The notes under the pieces: model-generated | Databases searched by the model: none | Told to the model about the DNA's origin: nothing | What the model saw: only the letters and a program-made list of their open reading frames with translations | Position numbers and translations under genes: made by a program | Source of the DNA: Hormiphora californensis | Taxonomy: Eukaryota; Ctenophora; Tentaculata; Cydippida; Pleurobrachiidae | Length of the DNA stretch: 64,000 bases | Direction: 5' to 3' | NCBI GenBank assembly: GCA_020137815.1 | Contig: CM035351.1 | Location: 6,913,315 to 6,977,314 of the forward strand | Shown: positions 1 through 11,704 of the stretch, one piece after another | How positions within the stretch are numbered: the first letter of the stretch is position 1 | Layout: each line of letters starts with the position of its first letter

Positions 1-824
1 TCAAAGTGAATAACAATGGTTCTAGGCCACCACCAATCACTTCCATCGGTCTCCAGGTCAATACAGTGGACCTTTCCAATGTGCACATCTGTCACGTGTG
101 TCATCTGCAGAGCATTATAGGAGATTTAACAAGTGGGGAAACAGGAGGGGTAACACTTTGTTACATGCCACCCTCCCCCTAATTATAGTGCTCGCAGCAT
201 AGTCCCGCTGAAAGAGCAAAACAGAAACTACTCAGATTATATAGCTGGGTTAATTTATCTACTTCAATCATCCTATAATTTCATTTGGTGACGCAATCAC
301 CCTTACAACTCGCGCACGTAGCACGCCAAAACGAAGCCCGCGTGACGTAGAGAGGTGACGGCGCCACCAATAATTTCATTTACATTAACTGTTAGTCCTG
401 AGGGGAAGTTGTTGCCGAGAGTAAAGGAGATATCATTGGTGGACCCGTAGATAGAGATAGTGATTGTATCAGATGTTCCCGAGTCTCGAAACCATCCCTC
501 TGTCGTTGTGGTAACTGTAACATCCTGATGGGAAAGGGATGGTTATCTTTTAACCCTCACACTTTTACATTTGTAAAGGAGGTGGGGCGCGGGAAGCAGG
601 GTGGAGCAAGGCAACGAAAATGGGTGGTCATCATGGAATCTATATAGATTGCCTTGCTCGGCCCTATTTCCGTGTGCAAATGTAAAGGAGGGTTAGGACA
701 TAACATGATGTAGATGTGTTTGGTATTCTTAGAACATCTTGATACTGTTTATCAGTATGAACAAGGTACTTACGGTAGAGCCAAGGCCAAGAAGGAGGCA
801 GAGCAGCAGAGCAGAGTGCATCAT
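1..824 (-). CDS. Secreted protein with PLAT/LH2-like beta-sandwich (5' part, runs off the window)
   Basis: Three minus-strand exons, all phase 0: 824-774, 524-384 and 104-1. The first encodes a signal peptide, MMHSALLLCLLLGLGST, and ends at a perfect GTAAGT donor. The second has a beta-strand-rich stretch with the pattern GWFRDSGTSDTITISIYG. The third carries IGKVHCIDLETDGSDWWW. The strand order and the Gly-x-Asp-x-Trp-Trp end resemble PLAT/LH2 domains, such as the one in lipoprotein lipase, which bind lipid or protein surfaces. The gene continues beyond base 1, so length and other domains are unknown. The signal peptide and exon structure are clear from the sequence; the PLAT assignment is by pattern only and could be another secreted beta-sandwich. 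Confidence 0.45.
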
Positions 825-1531
825 GTCAGGGGGGAAATGGTGATGGTTGGTTTGTGGTCCATGTTATATATCCACCTCTTGGAATAATATGAGTTCCTCA
901 TGGGACTAATACTGCTGCTTAGCCAGTGGATCCATTGTAAGGCTGGCATGTACGGGCTGCCTCCTATATGTCAAGTATTAGTCCTTTGAAAAAAAGAAGG
1001 CTGTCCGTGCTTGCCCAGTGATACAAAGGATTCATTGGCATTCCTTACCCTCATAGAAATATGTAACATGCTGATCCAATGGCTAGAATATTTTAGACAA
1101 TGATAGTAAACATAAACCAGTATAATTCTTCCGTAGCACTCCGTTATACAAAACACCGTATTAGTAATAAATTAAACAAAGTCTTACCTGCACAAAATAT
1201 CTCTCTCCACCCCGATAAATAAGACCTATCTCTCTCTCTCTCTCTCTCTCTGTAGGTTCTAAACTATCTACACACGTTAGAGTCCAAGTGTACCAGTGGG
1301 GAGAGCCCTGAGAGCGTGTTGTCCTTCCTATCAGATATAGCTCCCCTTATCTCACCTGTGGAGCAACATACCAACGCAGCTCAGATATTCAGGTATTAGC
1401 CATGGTAACCATGGTAACCGTGCCCTGCTGATCAAGAGAGAAATGATTATTGTGATCGAGTTATTTATTTTTAAATAAGCACTTTTCACTGAATGAGTAT
1501 GCAGTAAAACCCTGCATGTGTTGTTGACAAG
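825..1531. other. Intergenic sequence, no gene seen
   Basis: No conserved coding stretch is visible on either strand. It contains a short CT microsatellite near 1229-1251 and a CCATGGTAA direct repeat near 1400-1417. It separates the secreted-protein gene on the minus strand from the plus-strand cluster, so it may hold promoters for both, but no motif can be named. Confidence 0.5.
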
Positions 1532-2699
1532 TTGACCAACACAGTTCACTCTAGGTGGTATGGTAACGATCTCCTGAAGGAACTACATCCCTTCTTTATA
1601 GTGATCCAACTGTGTCCTGAATGGAACAAGGAAGGTCACCTCATATCATTCTCGGAGAAGGCAACCTCCCTTTGTGCAGCCCTCTGTAACCTCTCCACCT
1701 CCCTCGCTCTCTCCCCAACCAACTCTGTCTCCGGTACGGACCTTATCAACTTCACACTCTCCCTCTTCCCCTCCATCTCACCCCATCGGGATCTCATCAA
1801 GCTAACTGCGTGCCGTATGGAGTTGGAGCGGGCCCGGAGGAAGGGTGGGGAGGGGAAAGGAGCAAGTTGACACTTATCCGGACTATATCACCCTCAACAT
1901 TATGCAGCACTTACCCTCACAGAGACCGATCTAACGGGTGACCGGTATATCACACAACCGGAACTAAGTGCAAGTATCATGTACAACCTTGCCTAAGCGA
2001 GATGTTCGTGTCGCTCCTGCACGTGCCATAGAAGTCCTACTAAAACTGATCCTACACTGCAAGAAGACACATCCTCTTAGAATGGTCGCTGAAAAGTCCA
2101 TCTCCTGCTGGCTGAAGTCCAAATACACCTAAAGCTCTACAACCAAGGCTCTATCCACTGTTGACAAGGTGTTTGTTGCCGCTCTCTTCTCCTCAGACTC
2201 CCTTATCCAGTGTACAGCACGGTGGTTGTATGTCCAGTGTAAACTGGCTACATGCCAGGTTCAGGACAGGATTCAGGGTATTTCAGATCGGTTGAGAGGC
2301 ACCTGCACCTTGCGGGTGAGGGCTTCCTTGCTCACACGGACAGGGTTAATGTGTGTGCGGTGATGTACTTTACTGCTCGGCTGTATGATGAGTTTAATAT
2401 GAGGGATGATAGGAACAAGTATGCGAGGAAGTTTCGTAACTTTACTGAGACCTTGTCTGTACATGATCCCGTGTGAGTTGATTGGATGGCCCCGGGATAT
2501 GGGTCCCTCCACAACTACGGGATATGGGTCCCTCCACTACTTCTCTCAGGGAAACATGATTATGATATCGGTAGGTATGAAGGGGAGGGGGCCACTAGGA
2601 GACCATGATTCCAGCTGGTGTCGCGTGTATCAGAGTGGAGTCAGACATTCGGTCAGGTACTCTAATGTCTACCCTAATCTATTATACTCGAGTGTTTAA
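1532..2699 (+). pseudogene. Unidentified coding stretch with broken reading frames
   Basis: Protein-like segments follow one another in different frames: 1532-1870, about 1890-2129, 2133-2363 and 2252-2476. They look like a helical, HEAT/ARM-type product (for example AIEVLLKLILHCKK and VMYFTARLYDEFNMRDDR). At 1993-1996 (GCC T AAG) skipping one T of a zero-frame TAA joins two plausible segments. I do not recognise the family. It lies just upstream of TSNAX on the same strand. It could be a decaying gene, a gene with short introns I mis-split, or one carrying the +1 shifts seen elsewhere in this window. Confidence 0.3.
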
Positions 2700-2860
2700 T
2701 TTGATACTTTTTACTGACTATTATGTTGTTTTTTGTAACATTATGTTTTGTAACGCTGTCATACATTTTCTCTCTCGCATATAATATGTCCTTGTGATCA
2801 GTCATATTCACTGCCCATGACAGTCTAAACATCTCACTTTCCTACTCTTGCTCTATAGCT

Positions 2861-3547
2861 ATGTCTCCAGATACAACACCCAGTGCTCCAGACACCACTA
2901 CCAGCAAAGTGATGTGTCGATTCCAATCCTACCGCTCAGCCATGGACTCAAAGAATGATAAACATGAAAGGATAGTCAAGATAAGTCGAGATATCACCAT
3001 CGCCAGTAAGAGGATCATATTCGGGCTACACCGGATCCTGCCTGACAACACTAAGGAGCACGAGGGGATTCTCAAGGAGGCAGAAGGGAAGCTAACTGCC
3101 CTGAAGCCTCAGTTTGTTAAGATCGGAGAGGAGCTGAAGGGGGAGGATGTTTATAGGTTCCACCGGGCCTTCACTAACGGTGTCCAGGAGTTTATAGAAG
3201 CAGCAACTTTCCATCACGGCCTCAAATCACTAACCATCCCGACCATTAGTCATCTCCAGGAGCAGTATATGGGTGCCACATGCCCCCTTCTCCTGACTGA
3301 CTACCTCCAGGGTCTGGCAGATCTGACCGGGGAACTAATGAGGATGTGCATCTGTTTCTGTAGTCGGGGTGGACCAGAGAGGGGTCACCAGTTGAGGGAG
3401 TTGTTGTACCAGGTGAACTCAGCTCTAACCATGGTGGAGCCTGTACCCAAGATGAAACAGAAGATGGAGGTGATGGGCCAGAGTCTGGGGAAGTGTGAGA
3501 GGGCCAACTATACTGCCAGTGTACGGAGTGCAGAGGTTTTGGGATGA
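2861..3547 (+). CDS. TSNAX: Translin-associated factor X (TRAX)
   Basis: A 228-residue single-exon ORF matches TSNAX along its length: the helical segment after KISRDITIASKRIIF, the GEDVYRFHRAFTNGVQEFIEA stretch that in the family holds acidic catalytic residues (E and D near residues 99-117), and DYLQGLADLTGELMRMCI near residues 145-160. TRAX pairs with translin to form C3PO, the RNase that removes passenger strands during RNA silencing and trims tRNA precursors. The start at 2861 lies two bases after a pyrimidine-rich tract ending in TATAG, like a splice or trans-splice acceptor. Human TSNAX is 290 aa; here the N-terminus and an internal loop are shorter. MRPL21 begins 80 bp downstream. Confidence 0.9.
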   Translation: MSPDTTPSAPDTTTSKVMCRFQSYRSAMDSKNDKHERIVKISRDITIASKRIIFGLHRILPDNTKEHEGILKEAEGKLTALKPQFVKIGEELKGEDVYRFHRAFTNGVQEFIEAATFHHGLKSLTIPTISHLQEQYMGATCPLLLTDYLQGLADLTGELMRMCICFCSRGGPERGHQLRELLYQVNSALTMVEPVPKMKQKMEVMGQSLGKCERANYTASVRSAEVLG

Positions 3548-3627
3548 ACTATGTGTGTGGTGTTTTTGATGTTTAATTTTTCTGTTTATTTTTGTTATTT
3601 AATTTTACAAAACCTTAGTAGGAAAGT

Positions 3628-4419
3628 ATGGCGTTGTGTCGGAAGGTCGTCTCCACTGTTCTATCCAGAGGGACCTGTAGGAGGTTTCTCTCTGTCGCTC
3701 CATCTACTGATATAATTGATACGGTTACCCGAGATATTGAGAGACCAGTGGGTGATCACTTTGCTGTGGTACAGGTATGTGATGAGATAATGATTTATAG
3801 TATTAGTAGTCGGCACTGCTTGGTTCCCAATCCCCCGAAGTGTCCGACTTCACGAGAGAGTGGGTTAAACTCTAACACTTCACTAGATCAGTTAATTAAT
3901 TAATTAATTAACTAATTAATTCCACCAGGTAAGAGGAAGGCAGTGGAAGGTCTCTGTCGATGATATCATTCAGACTGATAACCTGAACCTGGAACCTGGC
4001 ACCGTTATTTCACTGGACAAGGTTCTACTGGCAGGTTCAGTTAACTACTCCCTTATTGGCCGACCTCTCCTCCCTTCTGCCACCGTTCAGGTCAGTTATA
4101 GAATCACTTCCAGTACCCTCCCCCACCCTCCGAGAATTCATGAGCCCATTAGTAAGATATGAAAGTGGTAGATGTCACCATGGTAAAGTCCTTTTAATAA
4201 CTTGATCCCAAACCCCGTTAGGTGAAAGCGTTGGTAATAGAGAAGAGTCGGGGTCCGTATCTGCGTGTTTACAATCAGGGGATGGCACACACCCGGACCC
4301 TGTGGTGGGGTAAACGATGGCACTGGATGACATTCCATGAATCCATGACAACCATGCTGAGAATTCAAAGTATTGAGATAACTAGTCAGGGACTGAAGAA
4401 AGAGGATGAAGGGAGCTGA
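3628..4419 (+). CDS. MRPL21: Mitochondrial ribosomal protein bL21m
   Basis: Three phase-0 exons, 3628-3774, 3929-4090 and 4222-4419, give a protein of about 168 aa. The N-terminus (MALCRKVVSTVLSRGTCRRF) is basic and looks like a mitochondrial targeting sequence. The core matches ribosomal protein L21: HFAVVQVRGRQWKVSVDD, LEPGTVISLDKVLLAG, then RPLLPSATVQVKALVIEKSR. It is a structural protein of the mitoribosome large subunit. The 14-24 residue C-terminal tail after the L21 core is typical of animal versions. An acceptor-like CCTTAG lies 9 nt before the ATG, and the gene begins only 80 bp after the TSNAX stop. Intron 1 contains a TTAA-rich simple tract (3891-3920). Confidence 0.9.
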
Positions 4420-4717
4420 GAGAGAGGGTGCGGGGTATTTATTACTTTTTTATCTCGAGTGGTGACCGGTCGTGTATTATATTGAGAGAAAGAGGGAGAG
4501 AACTTTTATTTTTCGTTTGTTTTTCAACCTTCTTTCCTAACCTATAATCCCTTTTTCGACCAATATTTTATGACCCCTTGCCACAATACCCGCTCCTCAA
4601 CCTCTATTCTAGGTTCCATATTTATGTCTCTGATTGGTTGGTTGTAGCGTGGCAGCATTCCTCCGACGTCTAGCAAAATCACCAGCAGGATTCTCTAGAA
4701 TCCCATTGATAGTAAGG

Positions 4718-7700
4718 ATGAGTGGCACTAATGTTAGCGGGCTAGCACACTGGAATGTACTGTTTAATGATAACACTCAGCGGATATGTAAGGAGTTCGG
4801 AGATCACGGTGAGTAACTAGGAAGGGTATACTATAAACTATTATCGAGATACTGCAGTGAGTAGCCCTGCCCCTAGCTAGCAAGGATGTAGTATTGAAAG
4901 CACTAAGTATCCAGATAGTGAAAGTGTTTTCTCAGCTGATAATCGAGAGATAGTGTGATAACCACCTTTGTTAAGATTGTGTGTGTGCCTTGGTTCTGCT
5001 AAGATTTATTGTATGTTTGTCATAACTGTATATATTCGTTGTACCAAAACCATGTATAGCACCTAGCAACCTCCCAGGTTACGAGGTCCGTATTGTTGGT
5101 GGAGCGGTGAGGGATCTCCTCCGTGGTGTGGCCCCTAAAGATGTTGACATGGCAACCAACGCAACTCCTGACCAAATAGTGGAGGTGTGCAAGGGAGCAG
5201 AGATTAAACACATCCTTACAGGTGATTATCTAGGGGGGGGGGGGGCATTTGGAGTCCTTGCTATTGAGTCACCTTGAGCTCAGAGCCATTGATAGTAGTA
5301 GACATTACTTCAGAGTTCAGGGGGATATCACTGAGTTTCCAATGTCATATCATGGAATGAAAAAGAACCAAATGATATGTATGACCGACTATCTCTCTCC
5401 ACTCCTAGGTTTCGAGCACGGTACGGTAACACTGATGTTGGATGGGACCCCCTACGAAGTAACTACCCTACGGGTTGATAAGGAGACCGATGGTAGGCAC
5501 GCCAAGGTGGAATACACTACCGATTTTGAGGCGGATGCTGCTCGACGAGATCTGACAAGTATAGTAGGGACGAATCTCTTATAAAAAGAAGTGGCTGACT
5601 CACTATTTGGTGGAAAGCAAATTCCGGTTGTAACCCACCTATTTTGACCCGCTGAACACGATCCCGTTCATAGGTAAGGTCGCAAAAGTGAAGAACATGC
5701 CCAAATCGGCCACGCCCTTTTACCTGTATTTTCAGCCTGTAGCCAAAAACATAAATCCTCTTAGAATAGGATTAGAGACAAATCTGAGGGCACTAAAGTG
5801 ATCAGCGCCCTCGCATTAGTGGGGGTAGGTGCTGGAATTAAGTCTCTATCTCATCTGGTTAATTAGATAATTGGATAATTAGGTTTGCGCATAACCGTTT
5901 TTTGGCTATATGGCTATAGCCACTTAGGAATGGTTTAGAGACTTTTCACTGGCGCCAATTTATAGGCAATAGCCACGTTATGGGGGGTCGACGTCGGACT
6001 TTTAAGCTCTATCTCCAACCGTTTAGCCGTTATTGGGCTTAATCGGTGCTCAAAATGAGCGAAAAACGGTAAAAAGCCCGATTTTGAGCATCGTTTAAGC
6101 CAAATAACGGCTAAACGGTTGGAGATAGAGCTTAAAAGTCCGACGTCGACCCCCCATAACTTGGCTATTGCCTGCAAAATGGCGCCAGTGAAAAGTCTCT
6201 AAACCATTCCTAAGTGGCTATAGCCATATGGCCAAAAACGGCTATGCGCGGATCTAATTATCCAATTATCTAATTAACCAGATGAGATAGAGACTTAATT
6301 CCAGCACCTACCCCCACTAATGCGAGGGCGCTGATCACTTTAGTGCCCTCAGATTTGTCTCTAATCCTATTCTAAGAGGATTTATGTTTTTGGCTACAGG
6401 CTGAAAATACAGGTAAAAGGGCGTGGCCGATTTGGGCATGTTCTTCACTTTTGCGACCTTACCTATGAACGGGATCGTGTTCAGCGGGTCAAAATAGGTG
6501 GGTTACAACCGGAATTTGCTTTCCACCAAATAGTGAGTCACAAAATTAAGATTCGTCCCTACTAAGTAAGACACAGCTTGCAATACTTCACTATTTTGTG
6601 GGGTTCGGGGTTCACAATTGCGGTATCGGTACACAGCTAGGACATGGGGTTCGGACACACTTCACACAGAATACACGTGAGAGTTATCGAGATTCTATAG
6701 GACTAAGGAGGGTTAGACAAACTCGTTTACACCTACTACCCTTTAGTTAACGCTATGAGTGTGCGTATTGATGGAACCCTGTTTGACTACTTTGAGGGGA
6801 GATGCCACCTGGAGGAGAGACGGGTACTGTTTGTTGGTGAACCTGCTGAGCGAATCAAAGAGGATTACCTTCGCATTTTGAGGTACATCATAGTTGTTTC
6901 ATAGAAGTGTATGGTAGAAGGGACACGAGCCACATAATGGGCGTGTTCAACTATGTAACACGTCTTGCAACAACTCCAACCTACGTGGTCCTATTATCTA
7001 GCAGTAGGCAGGTGCCAGGTATGATATACCACCCCATGTTGTCAGCCTCATGGAAAACAACAGGAGGAGAGGTCTAAAGTAGAACACATACCTGCTCCCC
7101 CCCCCCACATACCTAAACAGTGTCTGTTGAGAGACACTAAATCTTGGCACTTGGTGAAGGGGGGGGGGCAACGGACCCTCTTGGTGAAAGGGGGGTGGTA
7201 TTATTTCAGGTTCTACCTAACTAACATGTCCCCCCACGCCCCCAGGTATTTCAGGTTCTACGGCCGTATCTCCCAGAAAGATGACGAGTTTGATGAGAAA
7301 ACGATTGAAGCCATCAAACTACACAAGGATGGCCTCAAAAAGATCTCCAGAGAGCGAATTTGGTTGGAAATGAAGCAGGTTGTGGTGGGAAGGTTCGCGG
7401 AGACCATCCTCACCAAGATGAAGGATCTGGACCTGTTTTATCTGATCAACCTGAAACACACCTTCCGTATTGACACCCTGTGTAAACAACACAGTTTAGC
7501 AGACCTTGATGTCATCCAGCCCGTCACCATGTTGAGTTACGCATTCGATCACCATGGTGATTTCACCAAACTCCGCCGTGACTGGAAGATGTCCATGGAT
7601 GAGGATTTCATCGGTCAGTTCCTGATCAGACACCGGCACAGGAGTGAGATAAAACACTTCCAGGATCTCCTAGTGGATACACCGAAACATTGCCGGCACA

Positions 7701-7978
7701 AGTTCCACATGGCATTCAAAGAGTTGTGTCTGAGTAGGGCTGATAAGGGGCTGTTGGAGACTATTGAGAAGTGGACGGTCCCTGAATTCCCCCTCAGGGG
7801 TGATCAACTGATAAAGGAGGTAGGCCTGCCCAAAGGGCCATTAGTTAGCAAGTATTTCACTCTTGGTAAGGCTCGATGGAAGGATCACCAGTATAGTATG
7901 GAGAAGGAGGAGGTTATTGAATTTCTAAAGGGCGAATATGAGAAGTCAAAGGCACCTACTGCGGATCCTGAATCGTGA
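4718..7978 (+). CDS. TRNT1: CCA-adding tRNA nucleotidyltransferase
   Basis: Five exons join in frame: 4718-4808, 5078-5221, 5409-5558, 6747-6882 and 7246-7978 (about 417 aa). The enzyme adds CCA to tRNA 3' ends in nucleus, cytosol and mitochondria. Visible class II motifs are VGGAVRDLL, the metal-binding DVDMAT, the RRDLTINAM helix (split across the exon 3/4 junction), and [19 protein letters not shown]. The C-terminal helical body follows the human protein to the end. The start is the first in-frame ATG after an acceptor-like ATTCTAG; an N-terminal presequence may be missing. Intron 3 (5559-6746) is almost entirely a 999 bp palindromic element. Intron 4 contains a partial copy of the exon 5 start near 7200-7216. 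Confidence 0.9.
5564..6562. mobile_element. 999-bp palindromic foldback MITE with TA flanks, in TRNT1 intron 3
   Basis: The left half (5564-about 6050) and right half (about 6075-6562) are near-perfect inverted repeats; the centre is near 6063. The ends read GTAGGGACGAATCT and its reverse complement, and each is flanked by TA (5562-5563, 6563-6564), as expected for a Tc1/mariner-type target duplication. Small mismatches and a short unpaired patch (about 5580-5600) near the ends show some drift. No transposase ORF is present; the 80-residue ORF inside is a by-product of the palindrome. It lies in the sense of a transcribed gene, so the pre-mRNA could fold into a stem of roughly 480 bp. Confidence 0.85.
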
Positions 7979-8257
7979 GTGGTGGATCTAGATCTAGCTA
8001 GATATGATATTTTAAACCACCAATGAGTAGGAAGGACTGTGAAGTTGGTACTCGGTACATTATTATATTGACACATTTTATAAAATTCACGACTTATTTA
8101 TTTGTTTACAGATTTATTCAACTTATATAAATCATCCACAAATTTCCGTTATTTGTTATTCTCGAAAACTCCCTTCCCCACTTTCAGATCTCTCAAATGG
8201 TTCCATCTCAGCCGATCACACTTCCAATATTCCTAACCCAGCCCCCTCCTTTTAGCA

Positions 8258-10691
8258 ATGGTGAAAGTTGAAGAAACAGTCAGTCCTCTAAAGCAGAAGA
8301 CCCTTGATGGGCTGCTGAAGAAGAGTCCTGAGCCTTCTGAGAAATGTCCCGACAAGGCAGTACCGGTGAAGAGAGAGCCCCTGCAGACCACAACCCAGAA
8401 ACAGGAGGTGAAGAAGGAAGGGAAACCGACCAGGAATCAGCCTACAAAGGAGAAAAAGCAGGCCAAGGAAAATAAATCATCAACAAAAGGTAACAACGTG
8501 TTTTGTAACTAATATTTAGGTTACTATACTGGTACAGTCGGACCCCGATTTAGTGGCCCCCGATTTAGTGGTACCCCGATTTAGTGGCAGGATTTTTTCC
8601 CCGCGATATAGGAAATTAACATTATTTGAACCCGATTTAGTGGCACCCCGATTTAGTGGCAGGATTTTTTCCCCGAGGATGCCACTAAATCGGGGTCCGA
8701 CTGTATATGATTATTGATTCTTGGATTAAAATTCCTCAGGTACTGCAGTAAAGAAAACAGAGAAGACCCGGCCAAAGAGACAGATAAAAGCAGCTACCGA
8801 GGAAAAAGATGACTTCAGGTACTAATTTTGTGAGTAATTAGTAGAAAATGTGCCGGTGAGTTTTCCAAATTAGCCCCAAATATCAGTTTAAAGAGAGTCT
8901 GGGGATCGCAGTAAATCACTGGGTGAGAGTGTAAAACACTGATTACTCAGAGCATATCTCATGTTTCACATTCTCCTACTGTTGTTGTTTGTGATGTAAA
9001 TGTCTTGTAGCAGAGGATCACTTGAATGATCTCCGGTTTGGCCACTTCTATCTTTCTGTCTACCCAACTGAAAGGAACTGTCAACCTGTTAAAGTAAGAG
9101 TGGCGCGCCGTGTTTTCTCACAAAACTTAGTGGATGAACGGGGAGTACCACCAGGACCATTGGTACGGTATCGAAAATTTCCAATTCTGTCTCGTTCATT
9201 AGTTATGACGTAATATGTTCATTATTTCAACTTTCATAAAATTGCTCTACAGAAATATCTGTGCATTGTGGATTGAAATGGATGCTCGCATCGTGTTCAG
9301 CGTCAAAAAATAGTCGGGGTACCAAATTTTGGTGTCTCTACCTTGTCTGTGACGCGAGATATCGACAATTATCAAAAACGACCAAAATGGGTGAGAGAGA
9401 GATTGTTACTTTTGGGTGCTAGTTGTTTGTGCGCGCCACCCAAAAGTAACAAACTCTCTTTCTCTCACTTTGGTCGTTTTTTCATATTTGTCAATATCTC
9501 GCGTCACAGACAAGGTAGAGACACCAAAATTAGGTACCCCGACTATTTTTTGACGCTGAACACGATGCAAGCATCCATTTCAATCCACAATGCACAGATT
9601 TTTCTGTAGAGCAATTTTATGAAAGTTGAAATAATGAACATATTACGTCATAACTAATGAACGAGACAGAATTGGAAATTTTCGATACCATACCAATGGT
9701 CCTGGTGGTACTCCCCGTTCATCCACTAAGTTTTGTGAGAAAACACGGCGCGCCACTCTTACTTTAACCGTAGCAACAACACGTTCACTCATGGGTCTAA
9801 TAATAAGTGGCTTCGATCGGTCAGGTGTGTTAGCAAGGAAGGTTATTATTGGGGATTGACCATCGTGTACATTGTATAACGTCTCTCTTCCCAGGAAGTT
9901 GTCTGATTTCTACCCGGTCCGGAGAAGTAAACGTCAGCCCATTTCCAAACTAAAAGATCAAGAAACCCAACAGTTGAGGGAGAAGATTGAGAACAAATGT
10001 CATGAGGGTCTAGAGGTAACTATAATATCACAGTGTACCAATGTGATAGAAGTGTGGCTCTTTCAATTTACTGTTTTTTTAGTCATTAGTAGTTCACTAG
10101 TCGTTACAAATGAGGCCCACAGTCTGTACCCCAAATTAACCTCCCTATCTTCACCGCAGATCCGGGAGATACCCGGAAAAGGAAGGGGTGTCTTCTCAAA
10201 CAGACACTTCAATAGAAAAGAGTTTGTAGTTGAATACTCTGGGACCCTGATCTCATTCGAGGAAGCAAAACGGAGGGAAGCGGAATATGCTGAGCACCCT
10301 GATAAGTTTGGGTGTTACATGTACTACTTTTCATTCAAGAATAAAAAATACTGGTGAGTTCCATTTTTCACATCTTTCTCTCTCTCTCTCTCTCTCTCTT
10401 CATATCATATATACCCTTTGAAGAGGGCCCCCAGTCCCCACCAACCAGTACTTAACACCCCCTCCCTCCTCCTTGCAGTGTGGACGGTACGGCGGAGGAC
10501 TGGCAGCTATGGTCGGCTTCTTGAACCACTCAGTAAATGGTAACGTGGAGACCAAGTTGGTGGATGTTAACAGTAAACCAGTGCTAATTCTCATTGCTAA
10601 AACTGATATCCCACCTGATACTGAACTATGTTATGATTATGGGGAGAGAAGTAAGGATATTATTGATTCACATCCATGGCTAACCAGCTAA
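8258..10691 (+). CDS. KMT5A: Histone H4 lysine-20 monomethyltransferase (SET8), with two +1 frame breaks in the last exon
   Basis: Exons 8258-8489, 8740-8818, 9895-10015, 10160-10353 and 10479-10691. The N-terminus is lysine-rich and disordered, followed by KLSDFYPVRRSKR (the PCNA-linked DFYPVRR motif), then the SET domain: GKGRGVFSN, FVVEYSG, GCYMYYF, NHS, and LCYDYGER near the C-terminus. The enzyme sets H4K20me1 in the nucleus and is normally degraded through PCNA in S phase. In exon 5 the family sequence CVD.T...GRL.NHS is recovered only by skipping one base near 10493-10497 and another near 10516-10522. The exon length is correct (71 codons with the split Cys codon) only after removing exactly two bases. 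The ATG lies 2 nt after CCTTTTAG. This is a real gene or a very recent casualty; the rest is well conserved. Confidence 0.85.
8535..8703. mobile_element. 169-bp MITE with pogo/Tigger-like ends, KMT5A intron 1
   Basis: Terminal inverted repeats CAGTCGGACCCCGATTTAGT and its complement are flanked by TA (8533-8534 and 8704-8705). Inside, the motif CCCGATTTAGTGG is repeated several times, with two copies of CAGGATTTTTTCCCC. The CAGTCGGACCCCGA ends and TA target are like pogo/Tigger-derived miniature elements. A fragment of the same family occurs at 61650-61705. Confidence 0.75.
9093..9763. mobile_element. 671-bp palindromic foldback element with TTAA flanks, KMT5A intron 2
   Basis: The halves 9093-about 9420 and about 9437-9763 are near-perfect inverted repeats around a short spacer. 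The ends are AGTAAGAGTGGCGCGCCG and its complement, directly bordered by TTAA on both sides (9089-9092, 9764-9767), the target site of piggyBac-type transposons. No transposase is encoded; small ORFs inside are palindrome by-products. Transcription through KMT5A would give a hairpin of about 330 bp. Confidence 0.8.
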
Positions 10692-11605
10692 ACAATCCAG
10701 TATATGAGCTTGTATTCCTTGTTTTTATCCCAGTATTATATATCTGTGTGTGTATTTTAAATGATTTATCCGGAATGTGCGACAAGTGTGTCGCTGCTTT
10801 TTCAAACCAGGTGGCATCGCTTCAACAGTCGCCCGCCTAGAAGTGCTACTGCCGAACAGTTCGCACTTTTTCACACCATTATTTAAAGCGTGTATTTGTA
10901 ACTTAAACTGTTAAACAATGAATTCCCATTCTGCTATCCAATATTAACTGCTAAAGGATCGTGTATTATTTGTTATCGCGGTGGAAATTCCACACCCGAA
11001 AATCGGTGGATCACGGCTGTGTGACGTGCGCGGCGCGGCCTCCCAGCGCCAACAACCTCACCCACAACACAGTTGGACGGCTAGTCGTGTAGGGCCGCGC
11101 CGGCTCACCTGTTGTTGAGGTGCGGCGGGGGGATGCAAGCGACAAAGCCAGTGTATGAGGAGATCTGCTACATAGAGGGGAGTGGGTGAAACGTAATATC
11201 GGGGAAATATGCGTGTGCTTGCTACTTAAGGAGATGATCGACTAGAGTGGAATGTGCAGTGTGCATCTGTAGTCAGTATCATGTGGGCCACAAATTCACC
11301 AAATAGTAAAGGTCGGCGAGGGTGAGAGAGATTAAGTTGAGAGTACGGCAGAGAGGACAGAGAGGGAGAGACATATGGAGACGTATATATCTCTCAACTC
11401 CTGCGGTCGCTGGCATGCATTGCATTGTGGTATTCTCCCCTCCTCCTCCCTCTCAGTATATAAGAGATGCACAAATAAAGGGTGCAGTATGCACAATCAT
11501 TCTGTGAAGTATACTCTGAACTCTCTACACATGCACATCTTACATGTTTCAGTGCGGTGATAATGTATGTGTAATGTTGGAGGTGGGGGAGGCTGCTAGC
11601 AGTTG

Positions 11606-11704
<99 letters not shown>

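Noticed and set aside
4624-4644. ATG upstream of TRNT1 as start
   Set aside because: Its frame stops after seven codons (TAG); the ATG at 4718 is in frame with the conserved protein.
5935-6177. 80-codon ORF inside the TRNT1 intron
   Set aside because: It lies across the centre of the palindrome, so both strands give nearly the same frame; no family resemblance.
9343-9609. 88-codon ORF in KMT5A intron 2
   Set aside because: By-product of the 671-bp palindrome; it has no transposase features.
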